Source: Bacteroidota bacterium
Lineage (GTDB): Bacteria; Bacteroidota; Bacteroidia; Chitinophagales; Chitinophagaceae
Assembly: GCA_023433265.1 (NCBI GenBank)
Contig: JAEZDR010000082.1
Coordinates: 1-14,011 of the forward strand
Reading direction: 5' to 3'
Length of the DNA: 14,011 nucleotides
The position numbers and the translations under genes are program-made. The notes under the pieces are model-generated. The model was not told where the DNA came from and did no database searches. It worked only from the letters and a program-made list of their open reading frames with translations. Positions 1 through 5,820 of this stretch are shown here, one piece after another; position 1 is the first letter of the stretch; each line of letters starts with the position of its first letter.

Positions 1-1085
1 ACCTGGTTCATACCGACACTCCGTTTTCAGAAGTGATTGATGCTTCAGGTAAGCTTATACTTCCTTGTTGGTGCGATAGCCACACGCACCTTGTGTTTGC
101 AGGCAGCAGGGAAGATGAATTTGTATACAAGCTGCAAGGCATGAGCTATGCCGACATTGCAGCCCGTGGTGGCGGCATACATAACAGCGCCAGGAAATTA
201 CAAGCCACGCCGGAAGATGAGCTTTTTGAAATAGCAGAAGCACGCTTGCAGCAACTCATCAGGCTAGGTACCGGTGCAATAGAAATAAAAAGCGGCTACG
301 GCCTCACTACAGAAGCGGAACTTAAAATGCTTAGAGTGATAAAACGCCTGAAGGATGTAATGCCCATTCCCATTAAAGCTACATTTTTAGGTGCTCATGC
401 TATACCTCCTTCTTATGCAGCAAACCGTAAAGCCTACATAGACGAAATTCTTTATACCATGTTACCAGCCATTGCCGGCGAACAGTTGGCTGACTATATA
501 GACGTTTTTTGTGAGGAAGGTTTCTTCTCGCCCGCCGAAACTGAAATTATTTGTATTGCCGGTTTAGAACACGGACTCAAGCCTAAGATACATGCCAACC
601 AACTTCACGTTTCAGGCGGCGTGCAGGCAGGTGTAAAGCTAGGTGCAGTTTCGGTGGACCATCTTGAAAGTATGGATGAAGCCGCAGTTTCCTGCCTTGC
701 CGCCTCGGATACCATCGGAACGATGTTACCCACCGCTGCTTTCTTCTTAAGGATGCCTTTTCAACCCGCACGTACGTTAATCGATAACAATTGCGCGGTA
801 GCGCTCGCTTCTGATTTCAACCCCGGCTCAAGCCCCTCAGGCAACATGAACTTCGTTGTTTCACTAAGCTGCATCCAAATGAAGATGTTGCCAGAAGAAG
901 CCATCAATGCGGCAACCTTCAATGGCGCGCATGCGATGGAGCTGGCTAATGAAGTAGGGAGTATTACAAAAGGGAAGAAAGCAAACTTTATTCTAACCGC
1001 ACCGGTGCCCTCTTATAAGTATTTGCCTTATTCTTTTGGAACTAATAATATAGAAAGAGTCTATATAAATGGAAACCCTTTTTAG
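1..1085 (+). CDS. hutI: Imidazolonepropionase, 5'-truncated by window edge
   Basis: Cytoplasmic metal-dependent amidohydrolase that opens the ring of imidazolone-5-propionate to give N-formimino-L-glutamate, the third step of histidine degradation. The frame is open from base 3, so the true start is upstream. About 360 residues are visible against roughly 410 usual for the family, so about 50 N-terminal residues are missing. The GTG at base 33 is internal. Visible family motifs are DSHTHLVFAG (from base 75, two metal-binding His), ARGGGI, IEIKSGYGL, TFLGAHAIP, DVFCEEGFFS, KIHANQLH (His codon near 591), SVDHLE and ASDFNPGSSPS (metal-ligand Asp codon near 813). The C-terminal LPYSFG segment is also typical. 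No frameshift is seen. It ends only 4 bp from the convergent response regulator, with no terminator between. Other hut genes, if clustered, would lie to the left, outside the window. Confidence 0.96.
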   Translation, partial: LVHTDTPFSEVIDASGKLILPCWCDSHTHLVFAGSREDEFVYKLQGMSYADIAARGGGIHNSARKLQATPEDELFEIAEARLQQLIRLGTGAIEIKSGYGLTTEAELKMLRVIKRLKDVMPIPIKATFLGAHAIPPSYAANRKAYIDEILYTMLPAIAGEQLADYIDVFCEEGFFSPAETEIICIAGLEHGLKPKIHANQLHVSGGVQAGVKLGAVSVDHLESMDEAAVSCLAASDTIGTMLPTAAFFLRMPFQPARTLIDNNCAVALASDFNPGSSPSGNMNFVVSLSCIQMKMLPEEAINAATFNGAHAMELANEVGSITKGKKANFILTAPVPSYKYLPYSFGTNNIERVYINGNPF

Positions 1086-1089
1086 TACA

Positions 1090-1713
1090 CTAAATAAACA
1101 TGCGTGAGGTAGCAAACTGAACCAGCGCCGGCGCATTATGGCAGGACGACTTTCGCATAAGGTTCTTGCGATGCGTTTCTACCGTACGCTCACTTATATA
1201 CAGTACTGAAGCGATTTCTTTGGTAGTAAATCCTTTCGCAATTAATTTCAGCACCTCAAGCTCCCGCTCAGTAAAAGCAACATGGCTATCGCTTTCGGAA
1301 TTGCTCTTGGCCATCTGCTTTTCAATTTCCTTGCAATAGAAAACGCCACCTTCCCAAATCGTATCCACAGCTTGTGCAAGTGCATCGTGTGTATGATTCT
1401 TTAGCAGGTAGCCGTTTGCACCGGCTTTCATAACTTCCTTCACTACGTGCATCTCATCATGCATGCTCAGCACCAAAACCTTAAGCTCGGGATTAAGTTC
1501 CCGCGCCTTCTTGATCAGCTCCAGTCCATTCATATCCCCCATGCTAAAATCAGTAATCATGAAGTCAATAGGCTCGCGCTTCAAATAGGATAGGGCAAGT
1601 TCTCCACGGGTTGCTTTGTCAACTACCTTGTAACGTTCTGAGTTTCTAAATAGCGCCTCTATACCGTCCAGGATGATTGCATGATCATCCACCAGCAAAA
1701 TACGTACAACCAT
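1090..1713 (-). CDS. NarL/LuxR-family response regulator
   Basis: Two-component response regulator of 207 residues, usual for the NarL/FixJ type. The receiver domain spans about residues 3-120. It has the acidic pair D9-D10 (LLVDDH), the phosphoacceptor D55 in MITDFSMGDMNG, the conserved switch S83 and K105 in GYLLKN. A LuxR-type helix-turn-helix follows at about 146-190 (FTERELEVLKLIAKG, then TTKEIASVLYISERTVETHR). Phosphorylation should control DNA binding as a transcription factor. It is divergent from a HisKA_3 sensor kinase 61 bp away, which is the kinase class that normally partners NarL-type regulators, so I infer a cognate pair. The ATG at 1713 fits the start of the receiver fold. Its 3' end nearly touches hutI, but I see nothing linking it to histidine metabolism. 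Target genes are unknown. Confidence 0.95.
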   Translation of the reverse strand: MVVRILLVDDHAIILDGIEALFRNSERYKVVDKATRGELALSYLKREPIDFMITDFSMGDMNGLELIKKARELNPELKVLVLSMHDEMHVVKEVMKAGANGYLLKNHTHDALAQAVDTIWEGGVFYCKEIEKQMAKSNSESDSHVAFTERELEVLKLIAKGFTTKEIASVLYISERTVETHRKNLMRKSSCHNAPALVQFATSRMFI

Positions 1714-1738
1714 AAGCGGATTATCTTCGGTAATAGTT

Positions 1739-1765
1739 CTAAATTACGACTTTCTTTTAAAGCAA
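1739..1765 (-). promoter_or_regulatory. Candidate promoter for the response regulator
   Basis: On the minus strand, TTG (1765-1763) and TAATTTAG (1746-1739) are separated by 16 bp. This resembles the Bacteroidota sigma-A layout of TTG plus TAnnTTTG, with one mismatch in the -7 box and slightly short spacing. It lies 26 bp before the response regulator ATG, in the 61-bp divergent gap. I could not see a comparable promoter for the kinase on the plus strand. Weak, consensus-based call. Confidence 0.3.
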
Positions 1766-1774
1766 CCACTTCGC

Positions 1775-3526
1775 ATGAGAAAAGTCCTGCTAATCACAGT
1801 ACTGCTTTGGTCACTTGATGCATCTGCTAACGACACGGTAAGGCTCAATTACCTCATGGGACTGTTAACCAATGAAAGCATTCATAAACTTGATTCTTTT
1901 AATGCCTATGCTGTTGAAGCCCTTAGCCTTGCTCAGAAAACAAAGAGTCCGCAAAAACAAACACGCATCCTAAGAATGATGGGTTTGAAAGCTTATATCA
2001 GTGGCCACCACGACACAGCTTTGTCTCACTACATGCAGGCGATTAAAATCGCAGAAAAGCAGGAGCCTTTCACGGAATTTGCAGTCCTGCTCTACGATTG
2101 TGCGGGCCTTTATTCAAAAAACGGAAATACCAAAAAAGCCGAAGAATTTATCAGGTGGGGAATGAGCGTAGCCGAAGATATTCCAGACATTGAGACAAGG
2201 GCGGATGGATTCAACCGTCTCGGCCCAGTTAAGGAAAAACAGGGTAAATTGGATAGTGCAATCATTTGCTACGACTCCGCCCTCGCACTTAACCTCAAAA
2301 TAAACAACCTTCTCAGTGCTTCTTATAGCCTCGAGTTTCTTGGCGGTGCGTATGGTCAGCTTAAGCAGCCAAAAAAGTCGCTGGAATACATGAAGAGAAG
2401 CTTGCGCATGCGAGAGCAACTGGGTGATGAATTTGCTCTCAGCATGAGCTATATAAACATAGCGGAAAGCTTCAACTTGTTACACCAAACAGACAGTGCT
2501 ATCTTCTATGCCAACAGAGCCATACAGCTCGGCAGGAAAATCCAGTTCCTCGATATGGTAAAATATGCCTACCAATTCCTCTCCGAAATTCATAGTAGCA
2601 ATGGTAGATATGCAGAAGCGCTCGCGTACTACAAACAATACAGCCAGCTTCACGACAGCATCTTTAACCAAACAAAATCGAAACAGGTGGCGGAACTTAC
2701 CACCAAGTACGAAACAGAAAAGAAGGAAGAGCAAATCAAGCTTCAGCAGATGGAGTTGCGGCAAAAAAACATGTACTTGCTGCTTGCTGCCGTATTGTTT
2801 TTGCTCGGCATTGTTGCGGTAGTGGCTATTTATCGCCACCGTAAAGCCAGGCAGGATGCACGCTTTCAACGAAGGCTGTTCGAGCAGCAACAGGAGGTTG
2901 CCAAGGCCGTTTTGGACGCCGAAGAAAGAGAGCGCAGGCGGATTGCCGCAGACTTGCACGACGGCGTGGGACAGACGCTTTCAGCAGCGCTCCTCAACCT
3001 GAATTCGGTATCGGAAATCCTTCAGGATTCCGAAGCAAAACTCCGTGCAGAAACTGCCGTCCAACTGGTGAAAGACAGCTATACCGAAATGCGTACGATA
3101 AGTCACCAAATGATGCCTAACGCTTTATTGAAGGCTGGTCTTGCCACCGCAGTCAGGGAGTTTCTGCAAAAGATAGATGAATCCACTTTAAAAGTGTCGC
3201 TCGAAACAATCGGGCTCAATCAACAGCGTCTCCACCAGCAGACAGAAACCATCCTATACCGCATTATCCAGGAAACCGTGACCAATGTGGTGAAACATGC
3301 CAATGCAAGCAAGTTGTATATTCAAATTGTACAGGATGAGGAGGGTATAAGTCTGGCGATAGAGGATAATGGTAAGGGTTTTCAACCGGGAAGCGTAAAT
3401 GAGGGTATAGGCTTAAGCAGCATCCGTAACCGGGTGCAGATACTGAATGGCACCGTCGACTTCGATTCTTCTCCGGGCAAGGGCACCCTTGTTTCAATTT
3501 TCATTCCTGCCACTGCGGAAGCATAA
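1775..3526 (+). CDS. TPR-containing sensor histidine kinase (HisKA_3 type)
   Basis: Membrane sensor kinase of 583 residues. A cleavable signal peptide (MRKVLLITVLLWSLDASA) is followed by five to six TPR-like helical repeats at about 65-290, predicted periplasmic. A charged, coiled-coil-like linker runs about 300-330, and one transmembrane helix about 333-353. The dimerisation/phosphoacceptor region contains ERRRIAADLHDGVGQTL with H395, diagnostic of the HisKA_3 (NarX/DesK-like) class. The HATPase_c domain has an N box near 500-509 (ETVTNVVKHA), DNGKGF at 531-536, GIGLSSI at 544-550 and SPGKGT near 566. It should autophosphorylate on H395 and pass phosphate to the divergent NarL-type regulator next door. 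The TPR sensor suggests a protein or peptide cue, but no ligand can be inferred. The gene is complete, and the ATG is supported by the signal peptide. No Shine-Dalgarno sequence is seen. Confidence 0.93.
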   Translation: MRKVLLITVLLWSLDASANDTVRLNYLMGLLTNESIHKLDSFNAYAVEALSLAQKTKSPQKQTRILRMMGLKAYISGHHDTALSHYMQAIKIAEKQEPFTEFAVLLYDCAGLYSKNGNTKKAEEFIRWGMSVAEDIPDIETRADGFNRLGPVKEKQGKLDSAIICYDSALALNLKINNLLSASYSLEFLGGAYGQLKQPKKSLEYMKRSLRMREQLGDEFALSMSYINIAESFNLLHQTDSAIFYANRAIQLGRKIQFLDMVKYAYQFLSEIHSSNGRYAEALAYYKQYSQLHDSIFNQTKSKQVAELTTKYETEKKEEQIKLQQMELRQKNMYLLLAAVLFLLGIVAVVAIYRHRKARQDARFQRRLFEQQQEVAKAVLDAEERERRRIAADLHDGVGQTLSAALLNLNSVSEILQDSEAKLRAETAVQLVKDSYTEMRTISHQMMPNALLKAGLATAVREFLQKIDESTLKVSLETIGLNQQRLHQQTETILYRIIQETVTNVVKHANASKLYIQIVQDEEGISLAIEDNGKGFQPGSVNEGIGLSSIRNRVQILNGTVDFDSSPGKGTLVSIFIPATAEA

Positions 3527-3536
3527 GCGTTTATGG

Positions 3537-3575
3537 CTGTCTATCCTTACTAAAAAAATAGAGGCAGTTTATTTT
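3537..3575 (+). terminator. Weak candidate terminator after the sensor kinase
   Basis: CTGTCTAT (3537-3544) can pair with ATAGAGGCAG (3558-3567), with a two-base GG bulge. It is followed by a T-rich run, TTTATTTT (3568-3575). The stem is short and imperfect with an A-rich loop, so this is only a possible intrinsic terminator, 11 bp beyond the kinase stop codon. Confidence 0.3.
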
Positions 3576-3580
3576 ACAAC

Positions 3581-3612
3581 TTGTAGCTACAGCTAAAAAT
3601 ACCTTAACATTG
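3581..3612 (+). promoter_or_regulatory. Candidate Bacteroidota sigma-A promoter for the outer-membrane protein gene
   Basis: TTG at 3581-3583 and TAACATTG at 3605-3612 are separated by 21 bp, fitting the TTG-N(17-23)-TAnnTTTG layout with one mismatch in the -7 box. The predicted transcription start would be near 3617, giving a leader of about 14 nt. The -33 element overlaps a perfect 10-bp palindrome, TGTAGCTACA (3582-3591), which could be an operator or chance. Confidence 0.45.
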
Positions 3613-3630
3613 TGTTAGAAATACGACACT

Positions 3631-4482
3631 ATGAAAAAATTTTACTTGCTCGCAACTGCGGTTGCTTTTGGGATGACAACTTGGGCACAGGTGGATACCA
3701 CCGACGGACTTAGGCCAACAACTACGGAACCGGAAATAACGCCTCAAACAACCACCACTCAGAACGACAACCAGAAATATCGTAAATCGGTAGCTGTAAA
3801 ATTCAGCCCGGCAGGTTTAGTATTCGGCAAGTTGCAATTTGGAGGGGAGTTCAACTACAAGAGAAAAAGGTCTTTAACCTTTTATGCAGGCATTCCGATG
3901 GAAACAGGCATTCCTTCGAAACTAAAAGAATACATGTTTGAGGAAGAAGATGATGTAAGCTTAACCGTTTCTTCTTTTAAGCTTAAAACCATGAGCGCAA
4001 TGGTGGGCTACAGAATGTACATGGGCAAAAAAGATATGACAGGCTTTTATTTTGAACCTTACATCAAATATGTTGATAACAAGATTACAGGTTCTTATAA
4101 CGCAGAGTTTGACGATCCGGTTCTAGGTTCATATACTAACCCGGTTTTACTTACCAGCGAGTATTCAGGCTTTGGTATAGGCGCTCAATTAGGTGTTCAG
4201 TTTATGATAGCCAAAAGAGTTGTTTTCGATCTATACCTCCTTGGCCCTGAAGCAAACATGAGTAAGCAAAATACTATACTTAAGGACCTTGGTGCCGTTC
4301 CCTGGACTGCCGACCATGCCCAACAAATGGAAGATGAACTATCAAGCCGAGTGAAAGATATTCCACTTGTAGGCGAAAAGATAGACGTAAAGGTTGACGC
4401 AAACGACAAAACGGCAACGGGTAGTTATAGCGGGTTCCTTCCTGGTTTCAGGGGCGGTATTTCCGTAGGGATAAGGTTCTAA
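3631..4482 (+). CDS. Secreted, probable outer-membrane beta-barrel protein of unknown function
   Basis: A 283-residue protein I do not recognise as a named family. The N-terminus is a clear signal peptide (MKKFYLLATAVAFGMTTWAQ), with cleavage likely just after WAQ. A Thr/Pro/Gln-rich, low-complexity linker of about 30 residues follows. The remainder alternates polar and hydrophobic or aromatic residues in short strands such as AVKFSPAGLVFGKLQFGGEF, ending in GGISVGIRF with a C-terminal Phe, as is common for outer-membrane beta-barrels. There are no long hydrophobic helices, so an inner-membrane location is unlikely. Possible relatives are the porin-like or DUF3575-like small barrels of Bacteroidota, but I cannot confirm this by eye. 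It is monocistronic: a candidate promoter lies at 3581-3612 and a strong terminator at 4505-4541. Its position after the sensor kinase may be incidental. Confidence 0.85.
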   Translation: MKKFYLLATAVAFGMTTWAQVDTTDGLRPTTTEPEITPQTTTTQNDNQKYRKSVAVKFSPAGLVFGKLQFGGEFNYKRKRSLTFYAGIPMETGIPSKLKEYMFEEEDDVSLTVSSFKLKTMSAMVGYRMYMGKKDMTGFYFEPYIKYVDNKITGSYNAEFDDPVLGSYTNPVLLTSEYSGFGIGAQLGVQFMIAKRVVFDLYLLGPEANMSKQNTILKDLGAVPWTADHAQQMEDELSSRVKDIPLVGEKIDVKVDANDKTATGSYSGFLPGFRGGISVGIRF

Positions 4483-4504
4483 TAGCATCTGTTTCAAAGC
4501 TATA

Positions 4505-4541
4505 AAGGCAGGAAGACGAACGCTTCCTGCCTTATTTTTTT
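4505..4541 (+). terminator. Rho-independent terminator
   Basis: Perfect 11-bp stem, AAGGCAGGAAG (4505-4515) with CTTCCTGCCTT (4523-4533). The loop is 7 nt (ACGAACG), and a run of seven T follows at 4535-4541. It lies 22 bp beyond the stop of the outer-membrane protein gene and separates it from the PfkB kinase. Confidence 0.92.
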
Positions 4542-4558
4542 ACCTACCCCTTTTGCCA

Positions 4559-4566
4559 TAGCTTTG
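4559..4566 (+). promoter_or_regulatory. Candidate -7 promoter element for the PfkB kinase
   Basis: TAGCTTTG is an exact match to the Bacteroidota -7 consensus TAnnTTTG. It sits just after the preceding terminator and 24 bp before the ATG at 4591, predicting a leader of about 20 nt. No clear TTG is present 17-23 bp upstream, because that stretch is occupied by the T tract of the terminator. Confidence 0.45.
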
Positions 4567-4590
4567 CCACCCTATCCAAACCTTTAATTA

Positions 4591-5514
4591 ATGTCATTAG
4601 TAGTAGTAGGTTCCATGGCTTTTGATGCCATAGAAACACCTTTTGGAAAATCGGATAAAATCATTGGCGGAGCAGGAACTTACATCGCCTGGAGTGCCTC
4701 TAACTTCACAAAACCAATCAAACAGATCTCTGTAGTGGGTGGCGACTTTCCACAGGAAGAACTTGATGAGCTTGTTGCCCGCGGTGTTCAGTTGGAAGGG
4801 GTACAGGTAAAAAAAGATGAAAAAACTTTCTTCTGGAGTGGGCGTTATCACATGGATATGAACACCCGCGACACATTGGATACACAACTGAACGTACTTG
4901 CCGACTTCCAACCAGTTGTACCAGAAAGCTACCAGGATTGCGAATTCCTGATGCTTGGCAACCTGGTTCCTGCTGTGCAAATGAGTGTAATAGATCAAAT
5001 GCGCTCAAGGCCGCGTTTGATTGTAATGGATACCATGAACTTCTGGATGGAAACCTGCATGCCAGACCTGGAAAAACTCCTCCCTAAGGTTGACGTGCTC
5101 ATGGTAAACGATAGCGAAGCAAGACAGCTAAGCGGGCAATACTCATTGGTGCGTGCAGCTCAAACCATCAGCCGCATGGGACCCAAATATGTCATCATCA
5201 AGAAAGGTGAGCATGGCGCTTTGCTCTTCCATGAAAACCATGTGTTCTTTGCACCGGCGCTTCCCCTGGAAGAGGTATTTGACCCAACGGGTGCGGGCGA
5301 CACTTTTGCAGGTGGTTTCATTGGACACATCGCCCATACCAAAGACATTTCATTCGACAATATGAAGACAGCCATCATTGTGGGTTCTGCAATGGCTAGT
5401 TACTCAGTGGAGAAATTCGGTACGCAACGCCTGAAAGAAATAACCAAAGCCGATATTGATGCCCGCCTGGATCAGTTCGTGCAACTGGTGAACTTTGATA
5501 TTGAAATGGTTTAA
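4591..5514 (+). CDS. PfkB-family (ribokinase-like) carbohydrate or nucleoside kinase
   Basis: A 307-residue cytoplasmic kinase of the ribokinase superfamily, which transfers the ATP gamma-phosphate to a sugar or nucleoside hydroxyl. The N-terminal Rossmann-like start, VVVGSMAFDAIETP, leads into the substrate-side GGAGTYIAWSA motif (26-36). The middle carries VMDTMNFW and VLMVNDSEARQLSG (about 145-182), then VIIKKGEHGALL (about 201-212). The second PfkB signature is FDPTGAGDTFAGGFIGH at 230-246. It contains the GAGD anion hole and the predicted catalytic base D237. Length and motif order are normal for the family. The substrate cannot be told from sequence alone. It is flanked by terminators on both sides and is probably transcribed alone. 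No Shine-Dalgarno sequence is seen; the ATG is fixed by the motif at the extreme N-terminus. Confidence 0.93.
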   Translation: MSLVVVGSMAFDAIETPFGKSDKIIGGAGTYIAWSASNFTKPIKQISVVGGDFPQEELDELVARGVQLEGVQVKKDEKTFFWSGRYHMDMNTRDTLDTQLNVLADFQPVVPESYQDCEFLMLGNLVPAVQMSVIDQMRSRPRLIVMDTMNFWMETCMPDLEKLLPKVDVLMVNDSEARQLSGQYSLVRAAQTISRMGPKYVIIKKGEHGALLFHENHVFFAPALPLEEVFDPTGAGDTFAGGFIGHIAHTKDISFDNMKTAIIVGSAMASYSVEKFGTQRLKEITKADIDARLDQFVQLVNFDIEMV

Positions 5515-5538
5515 ACATCATCAAAATACTTTATAGAA

Positions 5539-5570
5539 AGGGCTGCCCTGGGGCGGCCCTCTTCTTTTCC
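5539..5570 (+). terminator. Probable rho-independent terminator after the PfkB kinase
   Basis: A 9-bp GC-rich stem, AGGGCTGCC (5539-5547) with GGCGGCCCT (5552-5560), contains one G-U pair and has a CTGG tetraloop. A pyrimidine tract, CTTCTTTTCC (5561-5570), follows. It starts 24 bp beyond the kinase stop codon. The tail is not pure T, but stem strength and position favour termination. Confidence 0.75.
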
Positions 5571-5618
5571 ATTTCCCTGCACCCACAGGTTCACTATCAA
5601 CACATCATCCGTCACGTG

Positions 5619-5683
5619 GGTTTACCGCTCCTGTACCGTTGGTTACCCCTCGTTTGCCGCTGGTTTAGTCCTCTTTTGAGCCT
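5619..5683. repeat. Degenerate 11-bp tandem array upstream of the helicase-nuclease gene
   Basis: Six head-to-tail units of 11, 11, 10, 11, 11 and 11 bp. Examples are GGTTTACCGCT (5619-5629), CGTTTGCCGCT (5651-5661) and GGTTTAGTCCT (5662-5672). Column 3 (T) and the last column (T) are invariant, and most units read xxTTTxxCxCT. A further decayed copy may start near 5707 (GGTTTATCCG). The rest of the gap (5571-5809) holds no gene I can support. It has a weak inverted pair, CCGGTA (5742-5747) with TACCGG (5763-5768). There are no spacers, so this is not a CRISPR array. Function is unknown. Confidence 0.6.
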
Positions 5684-5809
5684 GTCTAAGGGCGTACTAA
5701 AGTGCAGGTTTATCCGGCGCTGGTGTGTTGTAAAGCCGATGCCGGTAAACACATTGCCCACATACCGGTACAACTTATCCACCGCTGTCTGATAGCTAAA
5801 TATTTTAGT

Positions 5810-5817
5810 TATATTTG
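5810..5817 (+). promoter_or_regulatory. Candidate -7 promoter element abutting the helicase start
   Basis: TATATTTG matches TAnnTTTG exactly and ends 3 bp before the ATG at 5821. If used, transcription would begin at or within a few bases of the ATG, giving a leaderless or near-leaderless mRNA. No convincing TTG lies 17-23 bp upstream, so it may be chance in AT-rich sequence. Confidence 0.35.
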
Positions 5818-5820
5818 GAG

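Noticed and set aside
46..59. 14-bp identity, CAGGTAAGCTTATA, between 46-59 and 9190-9203 as a possible att-type or mobile-element repeat
   Set aside because: One copy is inside conserved hutI codons, there are no integrase or transposase genes between, and one 14-bp match is near chance expectation for 14 kb.
2480..2959. 159-codon antisense frame within the sensor kinase
   Set aside because: It is opposite the TPR, membrane and HisKA_3 coding region, whose frame is strongly supported by motifs.
5742..5768. Inverted pair CCGGTA/TACCGG before the helicase as an operator or terminator
   Set aside because: The 6-bp arms with a 15-bp loop are too weak, and no T tract or conserved context supports it.
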